Assembly: GCF_001517105.1 (NCBI RefSeq)
Contig: NZ_LPVF01000013.1
Location: 124,001 to 188,000, forward strand
Length of the DNA stretch: 64,000 bases
Origin: Bacillus halotolerans
GTDB taxonomy: Bacteria > Bacillota > Bacilli > Bacillales > Bacillaceae
Direction: 5' to 3'
In this document: positions 8,369 to 17,237 of the stretch, piece by piece
How positions within the stretch are numbered: position 1 is the stretch's first letter
How the letters are laid out: every line of letters begins with the position of its first letter
Position numbers and translations under genes: made by a program
Notes under the pieces: model-generated
Seen by the model: the letters and a program-made list of their open reading frames with translations, nothing else
What the model was told of the DNA's origin: nothing
Database searches by the model: none

Positions 8369-8980
8369 CTACTTTTGTCGAAACGAATGTAACTTTTCGT
8401 CAAAACCTTTCACGAGGAAAAACAGCAGCAGGCCGAGACTGAAGCCTCCTAAAACGTCAGTTAAAAAATGCACGCCGAGGTAGACTCTGCTGGCACCAAC
8501 CAAAATAACGACAGTTCCGGCGATTATGTATACCGCTTTTTTATGCTTTGACAAAAACGGAATGTGTTTCACTAAAAAGTAGGCGATTACTGGATAAACA
8601 CAAGCAGCGTTCATGGAGTGGCCGCTCGGAAAGCTGAAGGACGACTCATGAACGAGCGGGTCAAAATCCGGCCTTGACCGTTCGATCCACTCTTTTAATA
8701 TTTTGTTTAACAGACGATCCGCACCGAATATGAAGAGCATCAAAAGACCATCCAAGGTTCTCTTGTAAAAAAACAGTCCTACCCCAATGACTACGATAAG
8801 TGGCAGTAAAAAGGAAGTAGCACCAAGATGAGTCACCCAAATCATCACATCATTCAGCCAAGGCTGACGGATAGCTGCGGCTGCCCTACTGATCATTTCA
8901 TCTGTTGATTGAACAGCAGATGTATGAATAACCGCGGCTAAAAAAAGAAAGAGAAGAAACAGACTGACTGGCTTGTACAA
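8369..8980 (-). CDS. yodM: YodM/PgpB PAP2-family lipid phosphatase
   Basis: A 203-residue membrane phosphatase with five or six hydrophobic helices. All three PAP2 signature blocks are present: KEWIERSRP (the K-x6-RP motif), the central SFPSGHSMNAA, and SRVYLGVHFLTDV (the SR-x5-H-x3-D motif). The B. subtilis protein was characterised as a phosphatidylglycerol-phosphate phosphatase (bsPgpB); an undecaprenyl-pyrophosphate activity is also possible for this family. The active site faces outward. I chose TTG 8980 (MYKPVSLF) because AAAGGAGGG lies eight bases ahead of it; an upstream TTG in the same frame would place the ribosome site inside the gene. Confidence 0.92.
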   Translation of the reverse strand: MYKPVSLFLLFLFLAAVIHTSAVQSTDEMISRAAAAIRQPWLNDVMIWVTHLGATSFLLPLIVVIGVGLFFYKRTLDGLLMLFIFGADRLLNKILKEWIERSRPDFDPLVHESSFSFPSGHSMNAACVYPVIAYFLVKHIPFLSKHKKAVYIIAGTVVILVGASRVYLGVHFLTDVLGGFSLGLLLFFLVKGFDEKLHSFRQK

Positions 8981-9023
8981 GATTTTCCCTCCTTTATTTT
9001 TCAAAATTTCATATCAGCCGAAT

Positions 9024-9051
9024 AAAAAACCGGAGCTGGCCGCTCCGGTTC
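9024..9051 (-). terminator. Terminator downstream of yozD
   Basis: AACCGGAGC and GCTCCGGTT pair around a 5-base loop, followed on the minus strand by TTTTTT. It separates yozD from yodM. Confidence 0.9.
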
Positions 9052-9056
9052 AAGCC

Positions 9057-9233
9057 TTAACAATCTTCATCCAGCTCTTCATCTATCATACATTTTTCTA
9101 TCAGATAATCAAAGGTAATATCGGCGATTTCAAACAGCTCATCTTCACTCGGTATGTAGCCCCGTCTTGCAAGCTCTCTGTAAAAAAATTCAGCGATTTC
9201 TTCCGTGTCAATCACAAGATCTATTTCTTTCAT
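9057..9233 (-). CDS. yozD: YozD, 58-aa acidic protein
   Basis: A 58-residue acidic protein beginning MKEIDLVIDTEEIAEFFYRE and ending LDEDC. It looks like a small all-helical domain with clusters of Glu and Asp and no membrane segment. Length and sequence agree with YozD of B. subtilis as I remember it. The site AAAGGAGG lies ten bases before ATG 9233. No function is known; the position between yodM and yodN matches the 168 gene order. A clear terminator follows, so it is probably a single-gene transcript. Confidence 0.82.
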   Translation of the reverse strand: MKEIDLVIDTEEIAEFFYRELARRGYIPSEDELFEIADITFDYLIEKCMIDEELDEDC

Positions 9234-9353
9234 AACCGTACCGCCTCCTTTTTTATGTTTTATGAAAAAACGGGATGAATTATACCCGGTGTTCTAAACA
9301 ATTCTTTCATTCATATACATTGAATAAAAAAACAAGCCATAGGAGGCTGACAT

Positions 9354-9497
9354 ATGATCGCTAAAATGATGGAAGCACTGGACGGAGAAAGATTCGATAT
9401 GGTGATGGAAAAAACGCTCAAAGGTATGACGCATGTCATGATGTGGGGCTGTCTGCCTTACTTTTTATATGTGGTCATCCGCTTGTTCACAAACTAA
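9354..9497 (+). CDS. Small membrane-type protein of 47 aa
   Basis: ATG 9354 follows TAGGAGGCTGACAT and opens a 47-codon frame. The first half is amphipathic with many methionines (MIAKMMEALDGERFDMVMEK), and the second half is a single hydrophobic segment (GCLPYFLYVVIRLF) that could span or dock on the membrane. It has a cysteine in MMWGCLPYF. Its stop TAA shares two bases with the stop of the convergent gene yodN. I do not recognise a family; expression is inferred from the strong ribosome-binding site. Confidence 0.68.
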   Translation: MIAKMMEALDGERFDMVMEKTLKGMTHVMMWGCLPYFLYVVIRLFTN

Positions 9498-10174
9498 CTG
9501 AAGTGTTCTTTTAAACTTTCCAGCACAAACATCATCATATCTTTATATTCTTCATCTTTAAACATTTCGTACAGAATTTTGTAGTCGTTATAAATATCCA
9601 AAAGCTCATCAACAATTGATACAGCCAGGATGCGCAGGGTATCTTGATCTTCATCTTCGCCTTCAAACTGAAGAAGAGCAGACGGGACAATATCTTCGCC
9701 GATCTCATGAGCAGTTTCTCCGACATAATGGACAAACAAAAGCTGATGCACAAACTGGTCCATTTCATACTTTCTGAGAACCAGCGTGAGATCCTCTTCC
9801 TCCGTTTCAAGCCACTCTCCATCCTTTAAACGAGTCAGCTCATAAATAATATCTTCCCAGCCATCTTCTAAATATCTCCAAATTTCCGTTCTGTGGCCGA
9901 TAATGCGAAAGAGTTCTTTTCCATAATCTTTTACATAAACGACATCTCCAATGAGGAATTCATATTCAATATCAAGTTTTTCCATATCGACAATGACGCC
10001 TTCATAATCTTTATATAATTGAATGGACGATTCAAAATATAAGACTTCATTGTGGTTTACTTCATAAAGATAGTGCTTATCGATTTGGTGTACTTTTGTG
10101 ATTGTGCCGACTGTCCCATACATAATGACGACTACGATATCCCCTACTTGGAATTTCGGTTTGTTTTGCTTCAT
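9494..10174 (-). CDS. yodN: YodN, conserved protein of unknown function
   Basis: A 226-residue soluble acidic protein. The N-terminal part (residues 1-100) contains three repeats of a beta-type module: KFQVGDIVVVIMYGTVGTI, then FLIGDVVYVKDYGKELFRI, and ELTRLKDGEWLETEEEDL. Each resembles the VGDIVxVxxxG pattern of small KOW/SH3-like barrels. The C-terminal part is helical and acidic (DIYNDYKILYEMFKDEEY). ATG 10174 was chosen because GGGGGAGACACC precedes it. The identity with yodN rests on position and length class; its role is unknown. Confidence 0.75.
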   Translation of the reverse strand: MKQNKPKFQVGDIVVVIMYGTVGTITKVHQIDKHYLYEVNHNEVLYFESSIQLYKDYEGVIVDMEKLDIEYEFLIGDVVYVKDYGKELFRIIGHRTEIWRYLEDGWEDIIYELTRLKDGEWLETEEEDLTLVLRKYEMDQFVHQLLFVHYVGETAHEIGEDIVPSALLQFEGEDEDQDTLRILAVSIVDELLDIYNDYKILYEMFKDEEYKDMMMFVLESLKEHFS

Positions 10175-10202
10175 GGTGTCTCCCCCTCGCCGCAACATTT
10201 CT

Positions 10203-10218
10203 CATACGCTATCGTATG
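10203..10218. repeat. Inverted repeat upstream of yodN
   Basis: CATACG-CTAT-CGTATG is a perfect 6-bp inverted repeat centred about 36 bases upstream of the yodN start. It could be an operator or part of a sporulation -10 (CATACGAT on the minus strand), but I found no convincing -35. Confidence 0.35.
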
Positions 10219-10288
10219 CTGGGTTACACCAATTCGCATGGGCATGAAAACCATTGGAAGTATCCAATTATGGTATGTGTATGCGCAC

Positions 10289-10318
10289 AAAAAAATCCGC
10301 AGCGGATCTGCGGATTTA
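10289..10318 (-). terminator. Terminator downstream of yozE
   Basis: AAATCCGCAG and CTGCGGATTT pair around CGGAT and are followed on the minus strand by a T-run. Confidence 0.92.
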
Positions 10319-10327
10319 AACATGTGG

Positions 10328-10552
10328 TTATTTGCCGTGCACCTCGGCCTCGTATTTTTCCCAAGCTTCATCAAACGTCGCCATCGTGTCCAGATAATCA
10401 ACATTCAGCTCCAAATATGAACTGATTTCGTGATAATCGGTTGATGTTTTTGGGAAGCTGTGATCCTCATACGCCTGATTGGCAAACTCGCTGATGCTGT
10501 CCTGCGGTTTAGGATGTCTGTATTTCAATAAATAGTGATAAAAGGATTTCAT
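10328..10552 (-). CDS. yozE: YozE, SAM-like fold protein
   Basis: A 74-residue helical protein of the YozE_SAM_like family. The conserved elements are the aromatic N-terminus MKSFYHYLLKYRHPKPQDSI, the FANQAYEDHSFPK core and the C-terminal TFDEAWEKYE. Members are small cytoplasmic proteins of unknown function whose fold resembles sterile-alpha-motif domains (family knowledge). The start ATG follows GGAGGGGAAACCC. It has its own vegetative-type promoter in the gap after yokU and a terminator after the stop, so it need not depend on the kamA operon. Confidence 0.88.
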   Translation of the reverse strand: MKSFYHYLLKYRHPKPQDSISEFANQAYEDHSFPKTSTDYHEISSYLELNVDYLDTMATFDEAWEKYEAEVHGK

Positions 10553-10588
10553 GGGTTTCCCCTCCTGGTGTCTGTCTTTTGTTGTTCT

Positions 10589-10616
10589 ATTATACAGTGC
10601 AAGTGTAAAATTACAA
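10589..10616 (-). promoter_or_regulatory. Sigma-A promoter for yozE
   Basis: On the minus strand TTGTAA (10611-10616) is separated by 16 bases from TATAAT (10589-10594), about 30 bases ahead of the yozE start. Confidence 0.6.
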
Positions 10617-10638
10617 CAAAAGAATAACGAAACATCAT

Positions 10639-10917
10639 TCAGGAAAAATCAAAATAGTTGCGTTTTAATATCCTTTCCGTTTCCATGAGCTGTTGATATG
10701 TCAGACTTTCAGGGAGTTTTTTTGTGTTGATTAAAAACAGCTGATCCTCAATATCCTTTATCGTCGAATCCTCTTGGTAGGCCATTCCGCAAGAAGAGCA
10801 AATCATCGCGGGGGTGTTTGTCAGCTCTATGGCTCGTGTGCCGTCAGGAAGCTCCCAATAAACCGTGTTCGTGCCAGGCTGCGCCTCAGGCACACCGCAC
10901 CATTCGCATGTTTTCAT
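10639..10917 (-). CDS. yokU: YokU, zinc-finger-type protein coupled to kamA
   Basis: A 92-residue protein with two CxxC pairs, CEWC at residues 4-7 and CSSC at 40-43, the arrangement of a small zinc ribbon (YgiT-like N-terminus). The rest is helical. The ATG overlaps the kamA stop (10914-10917), so it is translated with KamA and is the last gene of the yodTSRQP-kamA transcript. It is often seen next to lysine 2,3-aminomutase genes in Bacillus, but a role in enzyme assembly or regulation is only a guess. No catalytic motif beyond the zinc ligands is visible. Confidence 0.85.
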   Translation of the reverse strand: MKTCEWCGVPEAQPGTNTVYWELPDGTRAIELTNTPAMICSSCGMAYQEDSTIKDIEDQLFLINTKKLPESLTYQQLMETERILKRNYFDFS

Positions 10918-12329
10918 GAAGAATTCCCCTCGCTTTCTGCCTCTTTTTCTTTTTTCTGCTGGGCTAAAAATTTCTTTTCCTTTAGCTGGTCTCTTTTCTC
11001 CCGCCGGTCCTTTAATGTTTCATGCCCCGGCTTCGCTGTATATGCTTCTCTCCTTTTGATTCTGGCCACGTTTTCCGGTGTGAAAGAAATCTCTTTGTCG
11101 GCAAGGATGGCACTCAGTCCAATTGGTTCTTTTTTGTCAGCGGTTTCAGGAAAAACAGACTCAAAGTAGGCCTCAGCCTGGTTAGGGATATAATGTTCAG
11201 GTTCCGGATAAGAGGTAATGACTCCTTCAAAATTTCTCAAGATGATTTTGTCAGGACTTTGCGATAAAACATAATTTGGCTGCAGTGCGATCTTCCCGCC
11301 GCCGCCTGGTGCGTCAACGACAAAGGTTGGTACCGCGTAGCCTGAAGTATGGCCCCGCAGCCCTTCAATAATCTCCAGCCCTTTTGAAACTGGAGCTCTA
11401 AAATGTCCGATGCCTTCTGACAGATCACATTGGTATATATAATAGGGACGGACTCTGATTTTTACCAAGTCATGCATAAGCTTTTTCATAATTGTTACCG
11501 AATCATTAATGCCTGCTAACACGACGGCCTGATTTCCGACCGGCACACCTGCGTTCACCAGCTTTTCGCAAGCCTCAACGGATTCCTCCGTCATTTCGAT
11601 GCTTGTGTTGAAATGGGTGTTCAGCCAGACCGGATGATATTTCTTTAAGATATCGCACAGTTGATCGGTGATTCTCTGAGGGAAAACGACAGGCGCTCTT
11701 GTGCCGATTCTGATAATTTCCAAATGCGGTATACTGCGCAGCTCTTTTAAAATGTATTCTAAAATTTGATCATTGATCAGCAACCCGTCCCCGCCTGAAA
11801 TCAGGCAGTCCCGGATCTCGGGTGTCTCCCGAATGTAGGCGATCGCGGCATCAAGCTGCTTTTTAGGGACACCCATTCCGATTTGACCGGAAAAACGCCT
11901 CCTTGTGCAGTAGCGGCAATACATGGAGCATTGGTTCGTGACAAGGAACAGGACTCGGTCGGGATAACGGTGTGTCAGACCGGGTACCGGAGAGTCTTCA
12001 TCCTCATGAAGCGGGTCTTCCTGGTCGTATTTTGTTTTGTGCATCTCTTCAGAGAGCGGCACAGACTGCATTCGTATCGGGCATCTCGGGTTGTCGGGAT
12101 CCATTAAGGAAGCATAATAGGGTGTAATATTCAAGGGGATCGTTTTGGTAGAAATTCTGATACCTTCCTCTTCTTCTTCCGTCAGGTTAATCACTTTTTT
12201 CAAGTCATCTAATGTTCTTACAGTATGGGTCAGCTGCCACAGCCAATCATTCCATTTTTCTTCCGGAACATCCTTCCATAACTCTATCTCCTTCCAATGC
12301 CGTTTCGGTTTATACCATTTGTTTGTCAA
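10914..12329 (-). CDS. kamA: KamA lysine 2,3-aminomutase
   Basis: A 471-residue radical-SAM, PLP-dependent enzyme that converts L-lysine to L-beta-lysine in the cytoplasm. The iron-sulfur motif CSMYCRYC (CxxxCxxC) is near residue 137, GGDGLLIND follows, and the PLP lysine is in DAPGGGGKIAL near residue 338. A very basic, Lys/Glu-rich tail (about residues 430-471) closes the protein. TTG 12329 was chosen: GAGGAGG lies seven bases upstream and the length equals that of B. subtilis KamA. It follows yodP after a 32-base gap and overlaps yokU by four bases. Expression should follow the sigma-E promoter of yodT. Confidence 0.95.
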   Translation of the reverse strand: MTNKWYKPKRHWKEIELWKDVPEEKWNDWLWQLTHTVRTLDDLKKVINLTEEEEEGIRISTKTIPLNITPYYASLMDPDNPRCPIRMQSVPLSEEMHKTKYDQEDPLHEDEDSPVPGLTHRYPDRVLFLVTNQCSMYCRYCTRRRFSGQIGMGVPKKQLDAAIAYIRETPEIRDCLISGGDGLLINDQILEYILKELRSIPHLEIIRIGTRAPVVFPQRITDQLCDILKKYHPVWLNTHFNTSIEMTEESVEACEKLVNAGVPVGNQAVVLAGINDSVTIMKKLMHDLVKIRVRPYYIYQCDLSEGIGHFRAPVSKGLEIIEGLRGHTSGYAVPTFVVDAPGGGGKIALQPNYVLSQSPDKIILRNFEGVITSYPEPEHYIPNQAEAYFESVFPETADKKEPIGLSAILADKEISFTPENVARIKRREAYTAKPGHETLKDRREKRDQLKEKKFLAQQKKEKEAESEGNSS

Positions 12330-12361
12330 ATGAAATTCCTCCTCGTGCATTTCTTTTTGAC

Positions 12362-13189
12362 TTACAGGCGCTTGCACCAGATATTCATATTTTCGATCCC
12401 TTCTCCTATATAACAATTATTGATCAGCCTTCCTCCATACTGATACCCGGAATGATACAGGACCGCATTCATACCAAAAGATGCAGCGCGGGCGAGTGAA
12501 AATACTTGAAAGATATCTTGCTCTCTCATTTCTTTTTCTAATGCATCTATTAAAATACTTGTCAGCGAACGGCCCCGATAATCGGGAAGCACGGCACAGT
12601 CCGTCATTTCGGCATGCCCCAGCTCAGGATTGATATCTGCGCTTGCCGCGCTAATCAGACGGTCATCTTCAAGCATGACATAATAAAGCGTATGCTCATT
12701 CATCGTCTTTTCAATATAGGCGGGATCAAACACAGGAGTCGGATACGTGCGGAATACTTTTTTATACAGCATAGATAACTGATACATGTCGTTTGTTTCT
12801 GCTTTTCTCATTGTAAAAGGTGACCTGTCTTCGATTTGTGGCTGAGGCTTCATTTTATATAATAGCTCTATCATTTCCTGCTCGGCTAAATAGGTATCTG
12901 TTTGTCTTCGTTTTTCTGTGAGATAACGGACCATGACGGCAGCGCGATGGCCGAGATAGTAGCCTTCGAGAAAGCCCTCCGGCGTAAACAATTGTTTAGC
13001 CAGCTCTGCCTCGTCATGCTGTTTCGTGTACACAATAATTTTTTCGGCACCCTCCTCTTCAGCCGCTGCCATAATATCAGACAAGGCTTCCTGAATAGCG
13101 CCTTCATAACGAATGACTCTCATTCGTTTATTAAAGCGGTCATTGTCTATGACAGCCGTGACACCGCTACTCTTTACCGTTTTGATCAT
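12362..13189 (-). CDS. yodP: YodP, beta-lysine N-acetyltransferase (AblB-like)
   Basis: A 275-residue protein whose C-terminal half (about residues 125-275) is a GNAT domain, with the acetyl-CoA-binding segment [18 protein letters not shown] and the preceding [10 protein letters not shown] strand. In archaea and Bacillus the KamA (AblA) plus AblB pair makes N-epsilon-acetyl-beta-lysine, so acetylation of beta-lysine is the expected reaction. The ATG at 13189 sits six bases after GGGGAGG. It overlaps the end of yodQ by 23 bases and lies immediately upstream of kamA. The presence of CoA-transferase and aminotransferase genes in the same operon suggests degradation rather than solute storage here. 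Confidence 0.9.
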   Translation of the reverse strand: MIKTVKSSGVTAVIDNDRFNKRMRVIRYEGAIQEALSDIMAAAEEEGAEKIIVYTKQHDEAELAKQLFTPEGFLEGYYLGHRAAVMVRYLTEKRRQTDTYLAEQEMIELLYKMKPQPQIEDRSPFTMRKAETNDMYQLSMLYKKVFRTYPTPVFDPAYIEKTMNEHTLYYVMLEDDRLISAASADINPELGHAEMTDCAVLPDYRGRSLTSILIDALEKEMREQDIFQVFSLARAASFGMNAVLYHSGYQYGGRLINNCYIGEGIENMNIWCKRL

Positions 13190-14474
13190 CAGCATCCTCC
13201 CCGTCTGTATGAAGCCCGCACCAATCCATCACAAAAAGAGCAATAATTTTAGCTGATTCTAACATGGCTTCAACTTCAATATACTCGTTTGCCTGATGTG
13301 CTGTTTTCGTCTCTCCCGGCCCAAAAACGATAACAGGAGTATCTCCCGCATGATACAAAAGGCCGCCGTCTGTCCCCCAAGGCGACGCTTCGATGATCGG
13401 CTCTGTTTGTTTCATTTTTTGATAGGCCGATTGCAAGACTGATAGTAAAGGATGGTCATCAGGCAAATCATTCGGCAGCCATTGAGCTCCGAACCATTCC
13501 ACTTGAATTGGATGGCGTTTAAACCATTCATCATGGTATTGTAAATCTTTCAGCCAATTTTCCAATTCCATTTTCACGGCTTCAGGCTTTTCATGGGGAG
13601 CAATTCCGCACCTTCCTTCTATGACGACGCGGTCTGCTACCGAGGACGGCCATGTTCCGCCTGAGATGGTGCCAATATTGATTGGAACCGGAATTGGGAT
13701 ATGATCATACAGCGGGTCAGAAATTCTTGCATTGCGGACTTTTTCAAGCTCTTGAATGGCTGTAATGACATGCATGCTTTTTTCAATGGCGCTGACACCT
13801 TCATATCGTGTGCCTCCGTGTGCCGCTAATCCTTTAACCGTGATCCGAAACCACATTGAGCCCTGCTGTTTAATAAAAAGCTTCATATTGGTCGGTTCCG
13901 GAATTAGCGCCCCGTCCGCACGATAGCCTCTCATAATGGCAGAAAGTGTTCCGGCGCCGCCGCACTCTTCATCTATAACACTCTGAAACAATACATCACC
14001 CTTCAGTTTGACATCGCAGGCGTGCAGAGCTTCTAATGCAAATAGAAGGGCTGTATTGCCTCCCTTCATATCAGTGGAGCCGCGGCCGTAAATTTTACCA
14101 TTTACTTCGGCAGCTTGAAACGGTTCATACTTCCATTCCTTCAAATTTCCTTCTGGCACAACATCGATATGCCCGTTTAAAATCAGAGATCGTCCTCCGC
14201 CCTCTCCCGTTTTTTTAGCGACAATGTTCGGGCTCTCATGAAAATCCGACCGGTCTGATATAAAATAGGGATGCTGTTTTAATTGTTTTAGGCTCGGCTC
14301 CCACACATCAATGTCCATATGAAATTGCCTAAGCTTTTCAAGGACTACTGCCTGAGCGTTAAATTCCTTGCCAAGTGTGCTTTTTTCTCCAACCAGCCTT
14401 TTCAAAAGACGAATGGCTTTGGCTGAATGCTGATCAAGCCATTCGATTACTTTTCTTTCAATGTCCTGCATCAT
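13167..14474 (-). CDS. yodQ: YodQ, ArgE/DapE-family deacylase
   Basis: A 435-residue M20-family amidohydrolase with two zinc sites. Ligand motifs are [10 protein letters not shown] (His and Asp) near residue 99, [10 protein letters not shown] near 130, the general base pair DEECGGAGT near 165, and EPTNM after it; the late histidine is in [12 protein letters not shown]. Members remove acyl groups from N-acyl amino acids, so within this operon it could deacetylate an N-acetylated beta-lysine product (inference). ATG 14474 or the adjacent ATG 14471 may be used; both follow AGGGGGAG. The gene overlaps yodP and lies 11 bases after yodR. Confidence 0.9.
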   Translation of the reverse strand: MMQDIERKVIEWLDQHSAKAIRLLKRLVGEKSTLGKEFNAQAVVLEKLRQFHMDIDVWEPSLKQLKQHPYFISDRSDFHESPNIVAKKTGEGGGRSLILNGHIDVVPEGNLKEWKYEPFQAAEVNGKIYGRGSTDMKGGNTALLFALEALHACDVKLKGDVLFQSVIDEECGGAGTLSAIMRGYRADGALIPEPTNMKLFIKQQGSMWFRITVKGLAAHGGTRYEGVSAIEKSMHVITAIQELEKVRNARISDPLYDHIPIPVPINIGTISGGTWPSSVADRVVIEGRCGIAPHEKPEAVKMELENWLKDLQYHDEWFKRHPIQVEWFGAQWLPNDLPDDHPLLSVLQSAYQKMKQTEPIIEASPWGTDGGLLYHAGDTPVIVFGPGETKTAHQANEYIEVEAMLESAKIIALFVMDWCGLHTDGEDADDQNGKE

Positions 14475-14485
14475 CACTCCCCCTT

Positions 14486-15139
14486 TTAAGAAAAAGGCAT
14501 ATCTACCACTATTTCAGCGTCGGTCAGCCCGATCACCTCGTCAATTGTTGAGCCATTCATCAGTTCTTTTAAAATAAAATGATGCCGGCCAACTGCAAGA
14601 ACTGCTTTTTCAGTAATGATCATATCTACACAGCCTGCTGCTGTTAACGGAAGGGTGCAGGCTTCTGTTAATTTAGGCCTCCCTTTTTGATCGGTATGGC
14701 TCATGACGACAACCACTTTTTTCGCTTTTTGGGCGAGCTCCATCGCACCGCCCATGCCTGGCACCTTTTTTCCGGGTACAAGCCAATTCGCAAGGTCTCC
14801 CGACTGGCTTACCTGCAAAGCGCCTAGAATCGTAATGTCAATCATGCATCTTCTGATCATGGCAAAAGACATCGTTGTATCAAAATAAGATGCTCCCTTT
14901 ACAGCACGGACAGGGAATCCCGCGGCGTTGCATAAATTTTCATCCTCATTCCCTTTTTCGGGACTTTCGCCAATCCCGAGTACACCGTTTTCCGCCTGCA
15001 GCATAACCTGCATGTCAGGCGGCAAAAAGTTCGGCACCAAGGAAGGGATGCCGATACCGAGATTCACCATCATGCCTGGTTTGATTTCAGAAGCAGCCCG
15101 TCTGGCGATCTGCTCTCTTTCTGTTACTCCCAAGCCCAT
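14486..15139 (-). CDS. yodR: YodR, CoA-transferase subunit B
   Basis: A 217-residue beta subunit of a 3-oxoacid CoA-transferase (SCOT/AtoA-like). The catalytic glutamate is in the family motif AENGVLGIG near residue 47, and the [12 protein letters not shown] segment lies near residue 113. With YodS it would move CoA between acyl donors such as acetyl-CoA or acetoacetyl-CoA and an organic acid; the real acid is unknown but may be a lysine-derived keto acid. ATG 15139 follows GAGGTGGAA; the gene overlaps the end of yodS by 16 bases, a sign of equal subunit synthesis. Confidence 0.92.
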   Translation of the reverse strand: MGLGVTEREQIARRAASEIKPGMMVNLGIGIPSLVPNFLPPDMQVMLQAENGVLGIGESPEKGNEDENLCNAAGFPVRAVKGASYFDTTMSFAMIRRCMIDITILGALQVSQSGDLANWLVPGKKVPGMGGAMELAQKAKKVVVVMSHTDQKGRPKLTEACTLPLTAAGCVDMIITEKAVLAVGRHHFILKELMNGSTIDEVIGLTDAEIVVDMPFS

Positions 15140-15813
15140 TTCCACCTCACCCCTTCGCTTCTCACAACTCCCTCAACAAAAACCCCAGGCGTTACAATCA
15201 TTTCTTCTGCAATATCACCCATAGGCACAATCGTCTCCGCCTCGGCAAAGGTTCTTTTGGCGGCCATTGCCATAAGCGGATTCATGTTGCGCGCTGTTTT
15301 GTCATACGTTAAATTGCCGAATTCATCTGCAATGCAGGCATTGATGAAGGCAAAATCAGCCGTCAGCGCTTCTTCAACCAAGTATTGTTTCCCCGCTACA
15401 GACACAATCTCTTTTTTCTCACAAACCATTTGATTATCAATGCCGATATCGGTCAAAATGCCGCCAAGGCCGGATCCGCCGGCGCGAATCCGTTCTGCGA
15501 GCGTGCCCTGAGGCGAAAATCGAACCTCTAATGTGCCGTCTGTCATCTGTTTTCCGGCTACAGGATTTGAACCGATATGCGATGCAATCAGTGTCTTGAC
15601 TCTTTTATTGACAATAAGCGGTCCAATCCCAATCTCCGGGAATCCGGCATCATTGCAAATGACAGTTAATTCTTTCACACCGCTGTCCAATATGGCTTCA
15701 ATCAAAGAAGGAGGAGAGCCGACTCCTCCGAAGCCGCCAAACATAAGGACCGATCCATCACGCACATCTGCAATTGCCGATTCAATGCTGATCGTTTTTT
15801 GAAATGGTGCCAT
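15124..15813 (-). CDS. yodS: YodS, CoA-transferase subunit A
   Basis: A 229-residue alpha subunit of the same heteromeric CoA-transferase as YodR. The glycine-rich family signature GSVLMFGGFGGVGSPPSLIE is at about residues 20-39, followed by ELTVICNDAG and the conserved FSPQGTLAERIRAGGSGL near residue 100. It is the CoA-binding half; the catalytic glutamate lies in YodR. The gene follows yodT by 18 bases and overlaps yodR, so the two subunits are coupled. The ribosome site (AAGGGAT) is weaker than those of its neighbours. Confidence 0.92.
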   Translation of the reverse strand: MAPFQKTISIESAIADVRDGSVLMFGGFGGVGSPPSLIEAILDSGVKELTVICNDAGFPEIGIGPLIVNKRVKTLIASHIGSNPVAGKQMTDGTLEVRFSPQGTLAERIRAGGSGLGGILTDIGIDNQMVCEKKEIVSVAGKQYLVEEALTADFAFINACIADEFGNLTYDKTARNMNPLMAMAAKRTFAEAETIVPMGDIAEEMIVTPGVFVEGVVRSEGVRWKWAWE

Positions 15814-15831
15814 ATTGATTTCAATCCCTTT

Positions 15832-17154
15832 TCAGTTTTTTTCAACTTCTGCAACTGTTTCCGAAAAAGTTGATATAAGCTCTTCCGTCTCTCCGTCTGA
15901 TATTGTAAATGGAGGAGCGATGATTACGGCATCTCCTTCCCCGCTGTCGATTCCAGCCTTGGCAGGATAGACAATGAGCCCGCGTTTTTTTGCTTCGCTG
16001 ATGATACGCTGGGTCATCAACCGATCTTGCGGAAACACTCGCTTTGTCTTTTTATCAGCCACAAATTCAACGCCTAACAGCAGTCCTTTGCCGCGGACAT
16101 CCCCAATGATGCCGCTTCGGTGCATCATCTCTATAAGTTTCTTTTTCAGCTTGAAGCCCTTTTCTTCAGCCTGTTTGATCAAGCCGTGTCTGATAACATA
16201 ACGCAAAACCTCGAGAGCGGCTTTGGCTGAAAAGGGATGAGCACTGTATGTGTGACCGCTCATAATAACACCTGATCCTTGTTTTATCGTTTGGAGAACC
16301 GTATCAGATACAACTGCCGCTGCAATAGGCGCGTAGCCGGCACCGAGTCCCTTTCCAAGCACAGCGATATCAGGAACGGTATGCCAATGCTCTGTCGCAA
16401 GCATCCTTCCAGTTCTCCCAAGCCCGGTCATCACTTCATCCGCAATAAACAGCACGCCGTGTAAGCGGCACACCTCTTGCAATCTCTCATAATATCCAGA
16501 AGGAGGAGTGATTGCTGCTCCCGCGGCTCCAATAATAGGTTCTGCCACAAAGCCAGCAATAAACTGACTTCCAATTCTTTTAATAGCGGTTTCCAGCTCC
16601 TCCGCAGCCGTTTGAACAAAATCTTTTTTTGCCTCTTGATTCAGCCGATATATATGCGGGGCTGAGAGAGCGGGATAACGCTCTAGCAAATGGGTGAACC
16701 GGTACCTTCGTTCATAAAATCCCGACAATGAAAGCGCTCCCAAAGTTATTCCGTGGTAACTGCTCCATCGTGAGAGAAAGATGGATTTTTGTGTCTGCTT
16801 TTTTTCCTGCCAATATTGAATGGCGATTTTCATTGCCGTTTCTATGGCCTCTGATCCGCTGTTGACAAAAAAAGACCAATTCAAGTCTCCCGGCAGCTGC
16901 TCGGCCAGTAAAGCAGCTAATTGCTCCGCCGGCTCACTCGTAAACTGCGAGCGGTATGCAAAAGACACCTTTTCAAGCTGTTCTTTCAGCTGCTCAGTTA
17001 CTTCCTCAACCCCATGGCCGATATTGCATGTCACCGCACCAGATGAGCCATCAAGATATTTTTTTCCGTTCTGATCATACACATATGTGCCCTTTGCATG
17101 ACTGACAATCGGATATTCCGCATTAAGCTCTGGCTTAATTAAATAACTGCTCAT
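15832..17154 (-). CDS. yodT: YodT, class III PLP aminotransferase
   Basis: A 440-residue omega-type aminotransferase. The PLP lysine is in AVLGKGLGAGYAPIAA near residue 265, the cofactor aspartate in LFIADEVMTGLGRTG, and the N-terminal signature YLDGSSGAVTCNIGHG near residue 34. It moves an amino group from a diamine or omega-amino acid to a keto acid; in this operon an amino group of beta-lysine or its acetyl form is the likely substrate (inference). ATG 17154 follows GAGGTGGAGC. An in-frame start farther upstream is excluded because it falls inside the predicted sigma-E promoter. First gene of the operon yodT-S-R-Q-P-kamA-yokU. Confidence 0.92.
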   Translation of the reverse strand: MSSYLIKPELNAEYPIVSHAKGTYVYDQNGKKYLDGSSGAVTCNIGHGVEEVTEQLKEQLEKVSFAYRSQFTSEPAEQLAALLAEQLPGDLNWSFFVNSGSEAIETAMKIAIQYWQEKKQTQKSIFLSRWSSYHGITLGALSLSGFYERRYRFTHLLERYPALSAPHIYRLNQEAKKDFVQTAAEELETAIKRIGSQFIAGFVAEPIIGAAGAAITPPSGYYERLQEVCRLHGVLFIADEVMTGLGRTGRMLATEHWHTVPDIAVLGKGLGAGYAPIAAAVVSDTVLQTIKQGSGVIMSGHTYSAHPFSAKAALEVLRYVIRHGLIKQAEEKGFKLKKKLIEMMHRSGIIGDVRGKGLLLGVEFVADKKTKRVFPQDRLMTQRIISEAKKRGLIVYPAKAGIDSGEGDAVIIAPPFTISDGETEELISTFSETVAEVEKN

Positions 17155-17181
17155 GCTCCACCTCAAAAACGCCTTTTCTAC

Positions 17182-17211
17182 ATTGTATGAGTGTCCAAAT
17201 AGCGGCATGAC
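17182..17211 (-). promoter_or_regulatory. Sigma-E promoter of the yodT-kamA operon
   Basis: On the minus strand GTCATGCC (17204-17211) is separated by 14 bases from CATACAAT (17182-17189). The -10 fits the sigma-E consensus CATACANT exactly. The predicted start near 17175 leaves a 20-base leader before yodT. Expression would be in the early mother cell. Confidence 0.8.
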
Positions 17212-17237
17212 GTTCCCTAAAAAATCTTTTTTCGCAC

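Noticed and set aside
10190..10230. A sigma-E or sigma-K promoter for yodN at CATACGATA
   Set aside because: The -10 fits, but no -35 (AC or GMATA type) lies at the required distance, so I kept only the palindrome.
12330..12416. A longer KamA starting at 12416
   Set aside because: It would overlap yodP, lacks a ribosome-binding site and exceeds the 471-residue length; TTG 12329 has GAGGAGG upstream.
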